DNA of 64,000 nucleotides, taken from NCBI RefSeq assembly GCF_042687825.1, contig NZ_JBHUQE010000017.1, forward strand, positions 8,776 through 72,775, given 5' to 3'. The DNA is from Sedimentitalea sp042687825 (GTDB lineage: Bacteria > Pseudomonadota > Alphaproteobacteria > Rhodobacterales > Rhodobacteraceae). Positions 39,475-47,226 of the stretch are shown here, one piece after another. Position 1 is the first letter of the stretch. Every line of letters begins with the position of its first letter. Made by a program: the position numbers and the translations under genes. Below the pieces are notes generated by a model. That model saw only the letters and a program-made list of their open reading frames with translations, was not told the origin of the DNA and did no database searches.

Positions 39475-40773
39475 TCACCCCTCTGGATCAAAAGCAACAA
39501 TATCGGTCTTTTCTTCAAACCCACGCAAGCCGTGGGCGCCCAGGCCAGTTGCGGGTTCCGAAATCCGCGCCGCGAATGCCCCGGTCGCCAAAAGCGGGGC
39601 GCCCAGCGCCCGAGTCATGTCCTCTACCCGGCTCACCTTGGCCACGGATGTTCCGATAGCGGTGAAATCCAGTCGCTTTTCAGTTCCCACGTTTCCGAAC
39701 GCCACCTCTCCTGCATGCAGCGCGATGCCGAAATCCACCACATCGGCCCCGGACAGGGCAGTGCGACGCCGAAAGGCCTCTCGCGCGGCCGAGAGAGCAG
39801 CGGCACACATGTCTTCCGGGGCGCGCTCCGTGCCGTCAAAGGGAAAAATGGCCAAAAGGCCATCGCCAATGAACTTGAGCACTTCGCCGCCATGCTCCAT
39901 CACCGCGCCGGCCACACAATCGAAATACCGGTTCACGGCGGCAACATAGTCTTCGGGGGACAATTGCCGGCCAAGCTCGGTCGATCCGCGCATGTCGCTG
40001 AAGAACAGCGCGCAATTGATCCGCTGCACGTCACCCCGTGCAATTTGTCCGTTCAGGACCGATCGACCGGACATGCGCCCCAGATAGGCTTCCACCAACT
40101 CGGAAACGAAAAACCGCTCCGAAACGATGCGGATGGCAGCCATCAGCGGAATGTTGATGCGGCGGAACCCGTCGACTTCCTGATCGGTGAACCCCGATCG
40201 CCGCCGAGTCGCATAGGACACGGTCGCGCCGAGATAATATTTCACTTCCTCCGCCATCGCGACGGCGTGAAATCCGAACGGCGCGGTAAAAGCGACATAC
40301 CCGGTCATGCCGGAAGCAGCCAGACGGGTATAGATCGGGTATCTATCGCGTGTCGAGGGGTCGGTCAGATCATCACGAAGGAAGGGTAAATCCGAAACTT
40401 CATCCGCCAAAGCCAGCCCGCGCAAGTGATCAAAAGACTTTGCCGCCGCCTGCGCCGCGCGGGTCAGATCTCCGAATGGCGACTTGTCCAGAAGCGCGTT
40501 ATTCAAGGCAGAGCGGGGATAGACGGACCAGTCCGCGCGCCCCGTGCCGGCATCCCATGTCACATCCACAATGCCGATGACCGGATGCATCAGCAGCCGC
40601 CCTTGCGAAATCCGCGCCACCGGTACGCCAGCATCGATCAGCCGCGTGCCCAGTCCCTGGACCAGGTCCTCCAGGCTGGCGTCCAGCAGGGCCACCCTTT
40701 GCAACCAGTCCGCAATGCGTTCGAATCTATCGTTCAACCCAGTCACCCCTTGCCGCCGGACCTTATAGCACAT
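39475..40773 (-). CDS. Class III adenylate/guanylate cyclase
   Basis: 432 residues. The C-terminal catalytic domain (about 255-425) starts INCALFFSDMRGSTELG with the metal Asp, and continues with GGEVLKFIGDGLLAIFP carrying the second metal Asp and a substrate Lys. The N-terminal about 240 residues are a sensor-like region typical of alphaproteobacterial cyclases. No membrane helix. The start is uncertain: ATG 40773 or a GTG at 40746. Confidence 0.88.
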   Translation of the reverse strand: MCYKVRRQGVTGLNDRFERIADWLQRVALLDASLEDLVQGLGTRLIDAGVPVARISQGRLLMHPVIGIVDVTWDAGTGRADWSVYPRSALNNALLDKSPFGDLTRAAQAAAKSFDHLRGLALADEVSDLPFLRDDLTDPSTRDRYPIYTRLAASGMTGYVAFTAPFGFHAVAMAEEVKYYLGATVSYATRRRSGFTDQEVDGFRRINIPLMAAIRIVSERFFVSELVEAYLGRMSGRSVLNGQIARGDVQRINCALFFSDMRGSTELGRQLSPEDYVAAVNRYFDCVAGAVMEHGGEVLKFIGDGLLAIFPFDGTERAPEDMCAAALSAAREAFRRRTALSGADVVDFGIALHAGEVAFGNVGTEKRLDFTAIGTSVAKVSRVEDMTRALGAPLLATGAFAARISEPATGLGAHGLRGFEEKTDIVAFDPEG

Positions 40774-40923
40774 CGGCCAGGATACGCGGTTTCAATCAAG
40801 CCGTGCCGCCAACGACCTTCAATCTCGATCCAATCGGATCGGATGCCCGGACAGCGCCCGGCCCTTGGCCCCGGACGACCGGAAGGTCCCGCCTATCCGA
40901 CCCTGTCGGGCGGCAAAACACCT

Positions 40924-41805
40924 TCACCCATCCTTTTGCAGCAACAGCAGCAGCGCCACGATCGTCAGCGCGATCCCCACAAGGATCAGGCCGGTGGGCG
41001 CGCCGTGACCCAGCGCGATCTCCCACAGGATCACCCAGCTGGGGGTCAGGTATGTATAGGCCATCACCTTTGATGCCGGCAGCCGCATCGCGGCAATGCG
41101 CACCAGCAGAAAGCTGCCGGCGGTGGCAAAGACCGAGACATAGACCAGCGTGGCCCAGACGATGGCCGGCAGATTGCCCCAGTCCGTGGCGCGGATGTCC
41201 GGCCAGCCGACGACGCACAGAACCAGGCACCCGGCCAGGATCACCGCAAAGGTGAACGCGACCGCCGGTTCGCCGCGGCTGAGCCGGCGCATCGCCGCCG
41301 GATAGGCGGCATGGGCCACGCAACCGGCCAGAAAGATCATCTCGCCGCGTCCGATATCAAAAGCCCGCAGCGCGGCCCAATCGGCGCGAAAGATCACCCA
41401 CAACGCTCCGGCCGCCCCGACCGCAAGCGCCAGGGCGATGCGCCCGGTCACCATCTGGCGCAGCAAAAGCCAGCCGAAGCCCCCCGCCAGGATCGGCGTC
41501 AGGGTGAACACCGCCGCCGCGCTGACCGGCGCCGCGGTCTTCAGCCCTTCGAACATCAGCACGAAATAGACGACATAGAGACCGCCCAGCACCAGATAGC
41601 GCCAGGGCGCCGCAAAGACCCGCCGCGGCAGGCCCGAGGTCGCCAGCGCCAGCCCCGCCAGGATCGCGCCGGCAATGGCAAAGCGCAAGGCGGTCAGCGC
41701 CATCGGTGCGATCTGGTTGGCGACCAGCGCCCCCAGCGAAAACGACCCGGCGACCAGCGCCGAGAACAGCAGCATCGACAGGTGCCCCTCGGTGCGCGGG
41801 CTCAC
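40924..41805 (-). CDS. EamA/DMT family transporter
   Basis: 293 residues, ten hydrophobic helices in two EamA repeats (ALTALRFAIAGAILAG; ASKVMAYTYLTPSWVILWEIALG). GTG 41805 overlaps the LysR stop by 4 bp (GTGA), so the longer frame is rejected. Efflux of a small metabolite is likely; substrate unknown. Cotranscribed with, not divergent from, its LysR neighbour. Confidence 0.9.
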   Translation of the reverse strand: MSPRTEGHLSMLLFSALVAGSFSLGALVANQIAPMALTALRFAIAGAILAGLALATSGLPRRVFAAPWRYLVLGGLYVVYFVLMFEGLKTAAPVSAAAVFTLTPILAGGFGWLLLRQMVTGRIALALAVGAAGALWVIFRADWAALRAFDIGRGEMIFLAGCVAHAAYPAAMRRLSRGEPAVAFTFAVILAGCLVLCVVGWPDIRATDWGNLPAIVWATLVYVSVFATAGSFLLVRIAAMRLPASKVMAYTYLTPSWVILWEIALGHGAPTGLILVGIALTIVALLLLLQKDG

Positions 41806-42680
41806 AGGGTCCAGTCCGCGGCGCGTTGTTTCAGAAAACGAGTGAAATCCTGCACCTTGGTGCTGCGATGCAAATCCACATGGGTGACCAACCACAGGCT
41901 GGAGGTCCATTCCGGCTGCGGTGCCATCACCTGCACCAGATCGTCGCGCTGCAAGGCCATCCACAGCGGCAGAAATCCGATGCCGGCGCCGGACAGCACC
42001 GCCTGTTCCAGCGCCTGCCCGCTGGTGGCGCGAAAGGTCATCGCCGCGTCCGGCAGGATCCGCCGCAGCCAGGCGTTGAACGGGGCGCGATTGGCCTCGT
42101 CGTCATGCACGACAAAGCGGTGCCCGGCAAACCCGTCGATGCCGTCGGGCGCACCCCGCGCCTGAACGTAGTCGCGGCTGGCGTAAAGGCCGGCACGCAG
42201 CTTGACAAAGGGCTGAACCACATTGTCCGGCTGCTCTGGCGGCGATCCGGCGCGGATCGCCACATGCGCTTCGCCATATTCCAGCCGGAACAGCCGGTCC
42301 GAAGTGAGATAGCGCACGACCAGATCCGGATGCGTCCGTTGATAGGCGCAAAGAACCGGCACGATCAGCGGTGACAGCGCGGCCAGCGAGGTCACCGCCA
42401 GCGTCCCCGTAACCGTGTCGCCCTGCCCCCTCAGCCGCCCGACCAACTGGTTGAACTGGTCCTCTGTGGCCTGGGCCACCCGCAGAAGGTCGTGCCCGGC
42501 CTCGGTCGCGGTATAGCCGCGGGCATGGCGCTGGAACAGCTTGACGCCCAGCCGCGCCTCGATCGCGTCGATATGACGGATCACCGTGGCGTGATGCACC
42601 CCCAGCACCTGAGCCGCGCCGCTGACGGTGCCCAGCCGCGCCACCTGATAGGCGGTCCGCACTTCGTCCCAGTTTTCCAT
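41802..42680 (-). CDS. LysR family transcriptional regulator
   Basis: 292 residues. N-terminal helix-turn-helix (AYQVARLGTVSGAAQVLGVHHATVIRHIDAIEARLG, LFQRHARGY) and a C-terminal periplasmic-binding-like domain. Start ATG 42680. It precedes the EamA transporter with a 4-bp overlap, so it may control its own operon. Confidence 0.92.
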   Translation of the reverse strand: MENWDEVRTAYQVARLGTVSGAAQVLGVHHATVIRHIDAIEARLGVKLFQRHARGYTATEAGHDLLRVAQATEDQFNQLVGRLRGQGDTVTGTLAVTSLAALSPLIVPVLCAYQRTHPDLVVRYLTSDRLFRLEYGEAHVAIRAGSPPEQPDNVVQPFVKLRAGLYASRDYVQARGAPDGIDGFAGHRFVVHDDEANRAPFNAWLRRILPDAAMTFRATSGQALEQAVLSGAGIGFLPLWMALQRDDLVQVMAPQPEWTSSLWLVTHVDLHRSTKVQDFTRFLKQRAADWTL

Positions 42681-43231
42681 TGCGTCCCTCAATGTGCATT
42701 TTTTCACATTACACGTGTTTTTCGCGTGCTGCGTTCGCATGTTCAACGCTTAACTGTGGTCGACAACACCAAACTGAACACAATGGATTGCGAGTCGAGC
42801 CTGCGCCGCCTGACGTGCCCCGCTCCGCAACTTTTCGAGCAGTGTTGGCCGTTCAGTGGCGAGATCGCTGTAATCGGCGGCCGCAACGACCTCTCGGCAC
42901 AATCGGTCAGCTGAGCGGCGCGCGTCACGGGCGGTGTCGCGGTAGAGCTGGCGCGCATTCTTCCAACCCCAGTGCAAGCGTCAATCTGGAACAGTGCTGC
43001 GACAGGCGGCCACACTGAGCAACCAGTTCTTCGTGACGGGTCCCTGCCGTTTCATGCCAGGCCTCGGCGTTCCGCAATTGCCCTTGTGCAACCCAAGGCC
43101 GCTGACCGGCCTCTGCCCCAATGAGGCGGTGGGCAAGCACCGTCCTCAGCAGACATCGCCGCCCCGAACCGGTCAGCGGTCTCAGCCGTCAGATTGCCGC
43201 GATGCTGCAGCCATACGCTCAAGTGTCCGGT
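42681..43231. other. Region without a supported gene, possibly decayed coding sequence
   Basis: On the minus strand, protein-like stretches switch frame (about 43140-42960, then 42977-42750, the second reading RQLYRDTARDARRSADRLC), which suggests a frameshifted relic. No family recognised. Confidence 0.35.
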
Positions 43232-44185
43232 CTAACGCGCAGATGATGACGTGACTTGTCGCCGGAAGCTGGCAGGAGAGAGACCAATTTCTTTCTTGAA
43301 AACCCGCGCAAAAGCGGAATCCGACGCGTATCCGGCGCGTTCTGCGGCATCCGATACGGAATTTGATGGGTCAGCGAGACATTGTTTGGCGATCTCCAAT
43401 CGCCAGGCGGTCACGTAGTGCATTGGCGACATCGCCATCTTCTTTTGAAACTGAACCGCAAAGTTTGTGCGTGACATGCCCGCAACACGCGCCATCGCTT
43501 CTATGGTCCAGGATGCGCTTGGGTCCTTGTGGAACGCATCAAGAGCCCGGGCCAAATGCTGATCAGAAAATCCGTTCAGACCCCATTTCGACGATTCATC
43601 ACTTTCTATGAACGTGCGTATGGCCTGCGCAAGAATGGCTTCTGACATCTTCAAGGCAATGAGATCGCCGCCCAGGCGATGGCCCCCGGCCTCGTCTCCG
43701 ATCACGCGCAGGGTTGCCTCCATCCATTTTCCGGCCGTCTCTCCATAATTCCTGACATGTATGATCGGCGGCAGGCGTTCCAGCAGGACATGTTTCGCAT
43801 GAGGGTCGAAGGAAAAATGGCCGCAAATGAGTTGCGTGTCCCGGTCGTCTTCATCGCCACCGTAAACCAGGACCCCGGTGCCTGTGTATCCCGACCGTTC
43901 CAGGACCGTATCCAGCGGCAGAACCGCATCCCTTGTTTCAGGCGCACAGTAAAGTTTGTGGGACGCGCCATGTGGCACAATCAACAGGTCGCCCTGTTCC
44001 AGCGCCACCACTTTTTCGTGCCCTTCGACTTCGATCAGGCAATTGCCCCTGTGGGCAAAATGAAACCGGGCGACGTTTTCGAATTTCGGGACTTCTATTC
44101 CCCAAGGGGTGGTCAGCGAAGTGCGAAAATAGAGCGCGCCGCGGACGGACAGCTTGGTAAGGATATCGCTGAGCAGATCAAGCAT
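43232..44185 (-). CDS. AraC family transcriptional regulator (cupin N-domain)
   Basis: About 317 residues from the ATG at 44185. N-terminal cupin-like sensor (FHFAHRGNCLIEVEGHEKVVALEQGDLLIVPHGASHKL: RGxxxxxEV and GD-PHG) as in cupin_6 AraC proteins, and C-terminal double HTH (WTIEAMARVAGMSRTNFAVQFQKKM ... SDAAERAGYASDSAFARVFKKEIGLSP). Base composition is less G+C-rich than the core genes. An IS1595-type element is inserted 1 bp upstream of its start codon, replacing its native 5' region. Confidence 0.87.
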   Translation of the reverse strand: MLDLLSDILTKLSVRGALYFRTSLTTPWGIEVPKFENVARFHFAHRGNCLIEVEGHEKVVALEQGDLLIVPHGASHKLYCAPETRDAVLPLDTVLERSGYTGTGVLVYGGDEDDRDTQLICGHFSFDPHAKHVLLERLPPIIHVRNYGETAGKWMEATLRVIGDEAGGHRLGGDLIALKMSEAILAQAIRTFIESDESSKWGLNGFSDQHLARALDAFHKDPSASWTIEAMARVAGMSRTNFAVQFQKKMAMSPMHYVTAWRLEIAKQCLADPSNSVSDAAERAGYASDSAFARVFKKEIGLSPASFRRQVTSSSAR

Positions 44186-44186
44186 G

Positions 44187-44194
44187 TTTTTTAA
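44187..44194. repeat. Target-site duplication, left copy
   Basis: TTTTTTAA, identical to 47089-47096, directly flanking the element. Eight bp is the size reported for the IS1595 family. Confidence 0.93.
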
Positions 44195-44218
44195 GGCGTT
44201 ATTATACTTGACGTACCC
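44195..44218 (+). repeat. Left terminal inverted repeat of the IS1595-type element
   Basis: 24 bp, mismatching the right repeat only at positions 5 and 17. It contains the stop codon of the first passenger gene and an outward TATAAT. Confidence 0.93.
44201..44206 (-). promoter_or_regulatory. Outward-facing TATAAT box in the left repeat
   Basis: Consensus -10 hexamer on the minus strand pointing at the AraC-type gene 15 bp away. No good -35 at 16-18 bp; a weak site at best. A start at the usual distance would give a nearly leaderless mRNA. Confidence 0.35.
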
Positions 44219-44438
44219 GCCACAAATCCAGCATCTCAAATGCCGCGTCCAAGGATGCTACGCGGGCGAGAACTTTTAGCCCCCTGCGGCTAAGGCCTTC
44301 TTGAGTTTCAAATAAAAAGTACCCACCGAAGCCTAAATGCTCTGCCTCGCTATCAATAATGGACTGTTGCGATAGTTCCGCGATATGAATCGACCTATAG
44401 TTGTCAATTCTTGCTGATCCGAGGTATCCTTCGTTCAT
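44202..44438 (-). CDS. Unknown passenger protein of the transposon
   Basis: 78 residues starting MNEGYLGSARIDNYRSIHIA and ending DLWRVRQV. ATG 44438 follows GAGGGAG by eight bases. The TAA stop lies inside the terminal repeat, so the C-terminal codons are element end sequence. Its start overlaps that of the divergent gene at 44437 (CATG). No family recognised. Confidence 0.65.
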   Translation of the reverse strand: MNEGYLGSARIDNYRSIHIAELSQQSIIDSEAEHLGFGGYFLFETQEGLSRRGLKVLARVASLDAAFEMLDLWRVRQV

Positions 44439-45144
44439 GGCCCGTTCTCCCTCACGCCCGCGCATTTCCGCAAACGATTTAGCTCTCTATATGGTTTCAT
44501 CTGACACCGCCCGAATGGGCATTATCAGGCGAGCAGCGGAACCGCAGACCTTTGTCACGACGCGATATAAAGACGTTCGTGCCCCCATAAGGGCATTTTT
44601 ATCAGACATGGCCCGCTGCGGGAATCCCCTGATTGAAGCTGCGTCGATGTTTGAGCAACGAGCGGATGATCCCTCAGAAAGCGACCTCAGGAAAGATGAT
44701 GCCCGCCAATCAATAGAGGTCATCAACGCGCTACGCGATATGGACAACCTTCTGTCGGGATTCAACTTCCAACAGGCACCAAACAGTCACCCCAAACTTG
44801 AAATTTCAGGTGTTGAGATATCGGTTAGGGCCGATCTTTGGGCCATCGGCGAAAGAAGGGGCGTTGAACAGGTAGGCGGTGCAATCCTGCGAATGACACA
44901 GGATGATGCGGAGACTCCTACAGCCATCGCTCGAAGACGAGAGATGGGCGTCTATGTAGCGACGTTGCTGCGAATGCACTTAGATCAAAACAATCCCACT
45001 GATAGAATGCCAGCAAATCGGCTGTGCATGTCGATTGATGTCAGGCATGGGCAAGTGTTCACCGCACCAAATTCAAATACACGCAGGATGAACGACATTG
45101 AGGCAGCGTGTCGTGTCATTCAGGCTCTTTGGGGGCAGGCGTAG
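44437..45144 (+). CDS. Unknown passenger protein of the transposon (235 aa)
   Basis: 235 residues from ATG 44437 (GAGG about 12 bases upstream; an upstream TTG at 44401 is the alternative). N-terminal ISANDLALYMVSSDTARMGIIRRAA, then a helical part, then GVEISVRADLWAIGERR and GAILRM, then DIEAACRVIQALW. The RADL...GAIL spacing resembles a PD-(D/E)XK core but the ExK is absent, so this is only a suggestion. The 3' 29 bp overlap the convergent small ORF. Confidence 0.7.
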   Translation: MARSPSRPRISANDLALYMVSSDTARMGIIRRAAEPQTFVTTRYKDVRAPIRAFLSDMARCGNPLIEAASMFEQRADDPSESDLRKDDARQSIEVINALRDMDNLLSGFNFQQAPNSHPKLEISGVEISVRADLWAIGERRGVEQVGGAILRMTQDDAETPTAIARRREMGVYVATLLRMHLDQNNPTDRMPANRLCMSIDVRHGQVFTAPNSNTRRMNDIEAACRVIQALWGQA

Positions 45145-45277
45145 CTTTTTCGTCGGACTTCTTGTTTAAGTCTAACTTGTCCATGATCTTATCAAGAGCG
45201 TCGTCGGACGTGTCCGCGCCTACGTCTTTGGCGGCTTCTTTGAAGCGCTCGATCTGATCAGATTTATACTTTTTCAT
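45116..45277 (-). CDS. 53-residue small protein on the transposon
   Basis: Begins MKKYKSDQIERFKEAAKDVG and ends TPAPKEPE; highly charged, helical, no Cys. GGTGGAA lies just before ATG 45277. It overlaps the end of the convergent 235-aa gene by 29 bp. Coding-like amino acid use supports it; function unknown. Confidence 0.6.
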   Translation of the reverse strand: MKKYKSDQIERFKEAAKDVGADTSDDALDKIMDKLDLNKKSDEKATPAPKEPE

Positions 45278-45379
45278 AAGTTCCACCATTAGCGCTGCGC
45301 GTTAACGCGCTTGCGGCAAAAGCGCGCATACGCTATCTTGTAGGAGGTCCGCCCCACGGCACAAGAGGGAGTGATTCGC

Positions 45380-45895
45380 ATGCGGGATTTCGAGAGCGAC
45401 CTTAAGGCATTTAAAGAAGCGCTCCTGCGCGCCTACAACACCGGCTACAAGGACGGAGCAGAGCGGGCAAAGCGTCAAGTCCTGGCAGCTATTTCCGGAG
45501 AGCCGCCCGTTGTGACGGAACAGCAGGAGATGCCCACTGTTGCCGATGAGGTTAAGATCAATAAGCCGAAGAGAAAAAGGGCACCGCGTGGGTTGCCGCG
45601 CGCCCTCACTGTTAGGGTGATGAGTGCGCACCCCTCCGGGGTAACGCCACAGCAGATCGTGGAATCTGCTGAAACTGAATTTGAAAAGATGATCGCTGTC
45701 TCTTCCGTCCGTAGCGAACTTCGCAAAGGTGAGGAAGAGGAACGGTACGTCGAGGTTGATGGCGTATGGCATTTAGCAGATTCCGATGAAGCGGAGGGCA
45801 AAACTTTCCAAGAGCGACCCTCCGCTTCGAACTCTAGCCACGAAAGGATACAAGATGCCCCCTCCGTAACTCGTAGAATGCCCGGTACAAACTAG
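45380..45895 (+). CDS. Passenger protein with a winged-helix-like domain
   Basis: 171 residues from ATG 45380, nine or ten bases after GAGGG (a GTG at 45371 abuts that RBS). N-terminal helical segment (DFESDLKAFKEALLRAY), a Lys/Arg-rich linker (KINKPKRKRAPRG) and a C-terminal wing-like domain (LTVRVMSAHPSGVTPQQIVE ... SSVRSELRKGEEE). Likely DNA- or RNA-binding; specific role unknown. It ends 46 bp before the tRNA on the same strand. Confidence 0.7.
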   Translation: MRDFESDLKAFKEALLRAYNTGYKDGAERAKRQVLAAISGEPPVVTEQQEMPTVADEVKINKPKRKRAPRGLPRALTVRVMSAHPSGVTPQQIVESAETEFEKMIAVSSVRSELRKGEEEERYVEVDGVWHLADSDEAEGKTFQERPSASNSSHERIQDAPSVTRRMPGTN

Positions 45896-45941
45896 GCAAG
45901 CCGCCTTTCACCCGGCGTTAGCAGGGTTGGGGCGGACCACT

Positions 45942-46043
45942 GCGGACGTGGTGGAAATGGTAGACACAGTAGCTTTGGATGCTACGGGGGCCGCCCTAGA
46001 AAGCACTCGCCCCGTGCCGGTTCGATCCCGGCCGTCCGCACCA
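45942..46043 (+). tRNA. Leu-type (class II) tRNA with anticodon UGG, encoded CCA, 30-nt variable region
   Basis: Acceptor stem GCGGACG/CGTCCGC (7 perfect bp), A73, encoded CCA at 46041-46043. D-arm GTGGAAATGGTAGACAC is the leucine-tRNA pattern. Anticodon stem GTAGC/GCTAC with loop TTTGGAT, giving anticodon UGG (45976-45978) and A37. T-arm GCCGG-TTCGATC-CCGGC. Variable region 45986-46015 is 30 nt with a GGGGC/GCCCC stem; usual bacterial class II arms are roughly 12-23 nt. UGG reads proline CCA codons, while body and A73 fit LeuRS rather than ProRS. All stems are intact, so this is not an obvious pseudogene. Confidence 0.88.
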
Positions 46044-46064
46044 TTAGTATATAATACCCTGAGT

Positions 46065-46101
46065 CCATTGGCAAATCCTATCTACTTAGGATTGCCAATG
46101 G
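46065..46101. terminator. Bidirectional terminator between the tRNA and the transposase
   Basis: CCATTGGCA-A-ATCCTA (46065-46080) pairs with TAGGAT-TGCCAATGG (46087-46101): 15 bp with one bulged A. T-rich on both sides. Serves the plus-strand tRNA transcript and the minus-strand transposase. Confidence 0.85.
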
Positions 46102-46102
46102 T

Positions 46103-47026
46103 TTAGTATTTTGGTGGCTGCTGATATGTAAGACGCTTGCCGATCACGCCGACTAGAGCCGTATCAGCGCGAACGCGATCATCGGGGCCATTTGCGATGC
46201 GATTGTTGTAGCGGAACTCAAACTCTGCAGCGTAGCGATGCAGGTGCTTCTTATCACAGTGCTGGTACACGCCCTTCATACCGCGCTTGAAGATGCTGAA
46301 ATAACCCTCAATCGTGTTTGTGTGGACGACACCGCGACCATATTCGCCCTTGCTGTGAGTTGTGAAGTCATGGTCAGCAAAGTGCTTGCCAATGCCGGTG
46401 TACTGCTTGGCTTCGTCAGTGTAGACCGTTGCTTCCTTGGCGATATTGGCGTGCAGAATCGGAACCAGGGTCGCTTTTGTCACGTCCTTTACGACGAACG
46501 ACTTCGATCGGCCCGTTGTGCGATCCACTAGCGACAGCATCGCGTTCTTATGGGCGTAACCTCGCGCGCCTTCTTTCTTCTTATGCTTTTGACCGATGAA
46601 GGTTTCGTCAACTTCGACGACACCGCCGCCATTGCCGAAATCGACGGTGCCATCGGTGCGCATTGCTTCGCGGATGCGGTGAGACATGAACCAAGCGGTT
46701 TTGAGCGTAACGCCAAGCGTGCGATGAAGCTGGTTGCTGCTGATACCCTTTTTGCTGGCGCACATCAGGTAGATAGCTTGCAGCCACAGGCACATGGAAA
46801 CGTGACTGGACTCGAATATGGTGCCCACCTTGACGGTAAAAGGCTTGCGACACTTGTAGCACTTGTAAGCGCCGATGCGGGTAGACTTGCCGCCCATCTT
46901 GGAAACGCGATCACGCTCTCCACACTTTGGGCAAGTTGCACCATGCGGCCAGATACGCGCTTCAACATAGGCGTAGGCGGCTTCTTCGTTGTGGAACTCG
47001 GGGCGGGACAGGACAGACATTTTCAT
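46103..47026 (-). CDS. IS1595-family transposase (ISXO2-like)
   Basis: About 307 residues. N-terminal zinc ribbon (CPKCGERD ... CYKCRKPF), helix-turn-helix (SSNQLHRTLGVTLKTAWFMSHRI), and the ISXO2-like catalytic core: Asp in VVEVDETFIG, Asp in VYTDEAKQY, and HTNTIEGYFSIFKRGMKG with the terminal acidic position. Appears full length. Several starts (47029, 47026, 47020) are possible. Confidence 0.92.
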   Translation of the reverse strand: MKMSVLSRPEFHNEEAAYAYVEARIWPHGATCPKCGERDRVSKMGGKSTRIGAYKCYKCRKPFTVKVGTIFESSHVSMCLWLQAIYLMCASKKGISSNQLHRTLGVTLKTAWFMSHRIREAMRTDGTVDFGNGGGVVEVDETFIGQKHKKKEGARGYAHKNAMLSLVDRTTGRSKSFVVKDVTKATLVPILHANIAKEATVYTDEAKQYTGIGKHFADHDFTTHSKGEYGRGVVHTNTIEGYFSIFKRGMKGVYQHCDKKHLHRYAAEFEFRYNNRIANGPDDRVRADTALVGVIGKRLTYQQPPKY

Positions 47027-47064
47027 CACTCACTTTGCTTACTATCTTTCTAGCAAATCAAAGT

Positions 47065-47088
47065 GGGTACGGCAAGTATAATAGCGCC
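47065..47088 (-). repeat. Right terminal inverted repeat of the IS1595-type element
   Basis: 24 bp; read inward it is GGCGCTATTATACTTG then CCGTACCC. It carries an outward TATAAT at 47077-47082 facing the DUF4142 gene. Confidence 0.93.
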
Positions 47089-47096
47089 TTTTTTAA
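47089..47096. repeat. Target-site duplication, right copy
   Basis: TTTTTTAA, identical to 44187-44194. Confidence 0.93.
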
Positions 47097-47226
47097 TGGC
47101 AATTATTAGCCCCATTGTACAGCAGCTTGAACGATCTGCACAAAAATTCGGACGCTCCCGCATGTATCTCACTTCCCGGTTCGGATTACCCCTGTTGTCA
47201 TCGCAACACTCTATGGAGTCTCCAAA

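Larger units (their letters stand above)
44195..47088. mobile_element. IS1595-family (ISXO2-like) transposon with passenger genes and a tRNA
   Basis: 2,894 bp bounded by inverted repeats 44195-44218 and 47065-47088 (22 of 24 bases match, both starting GGCG and ending GTACCC inward) and by 8-bp direct repeats TTTTTTAA. Content: unknown gene (-), unknown gene (+), 53-aa ORF (-), winged-helix-like protein (+), tRNA (+), transposase (-). The extra 1.9 kb makes it a passenger-carrying form rather than a plain insertion sequence. Visibly richer in A/T than the host genes. Confidence 0.93.

Noticed and set aside
45969..45985. Group I intron in the tRNA anticodon loop
   Set aside because: The loop is a plain 7-mer with a 5-bp stem; the extra length is in the variable region, not the anticodon loop.
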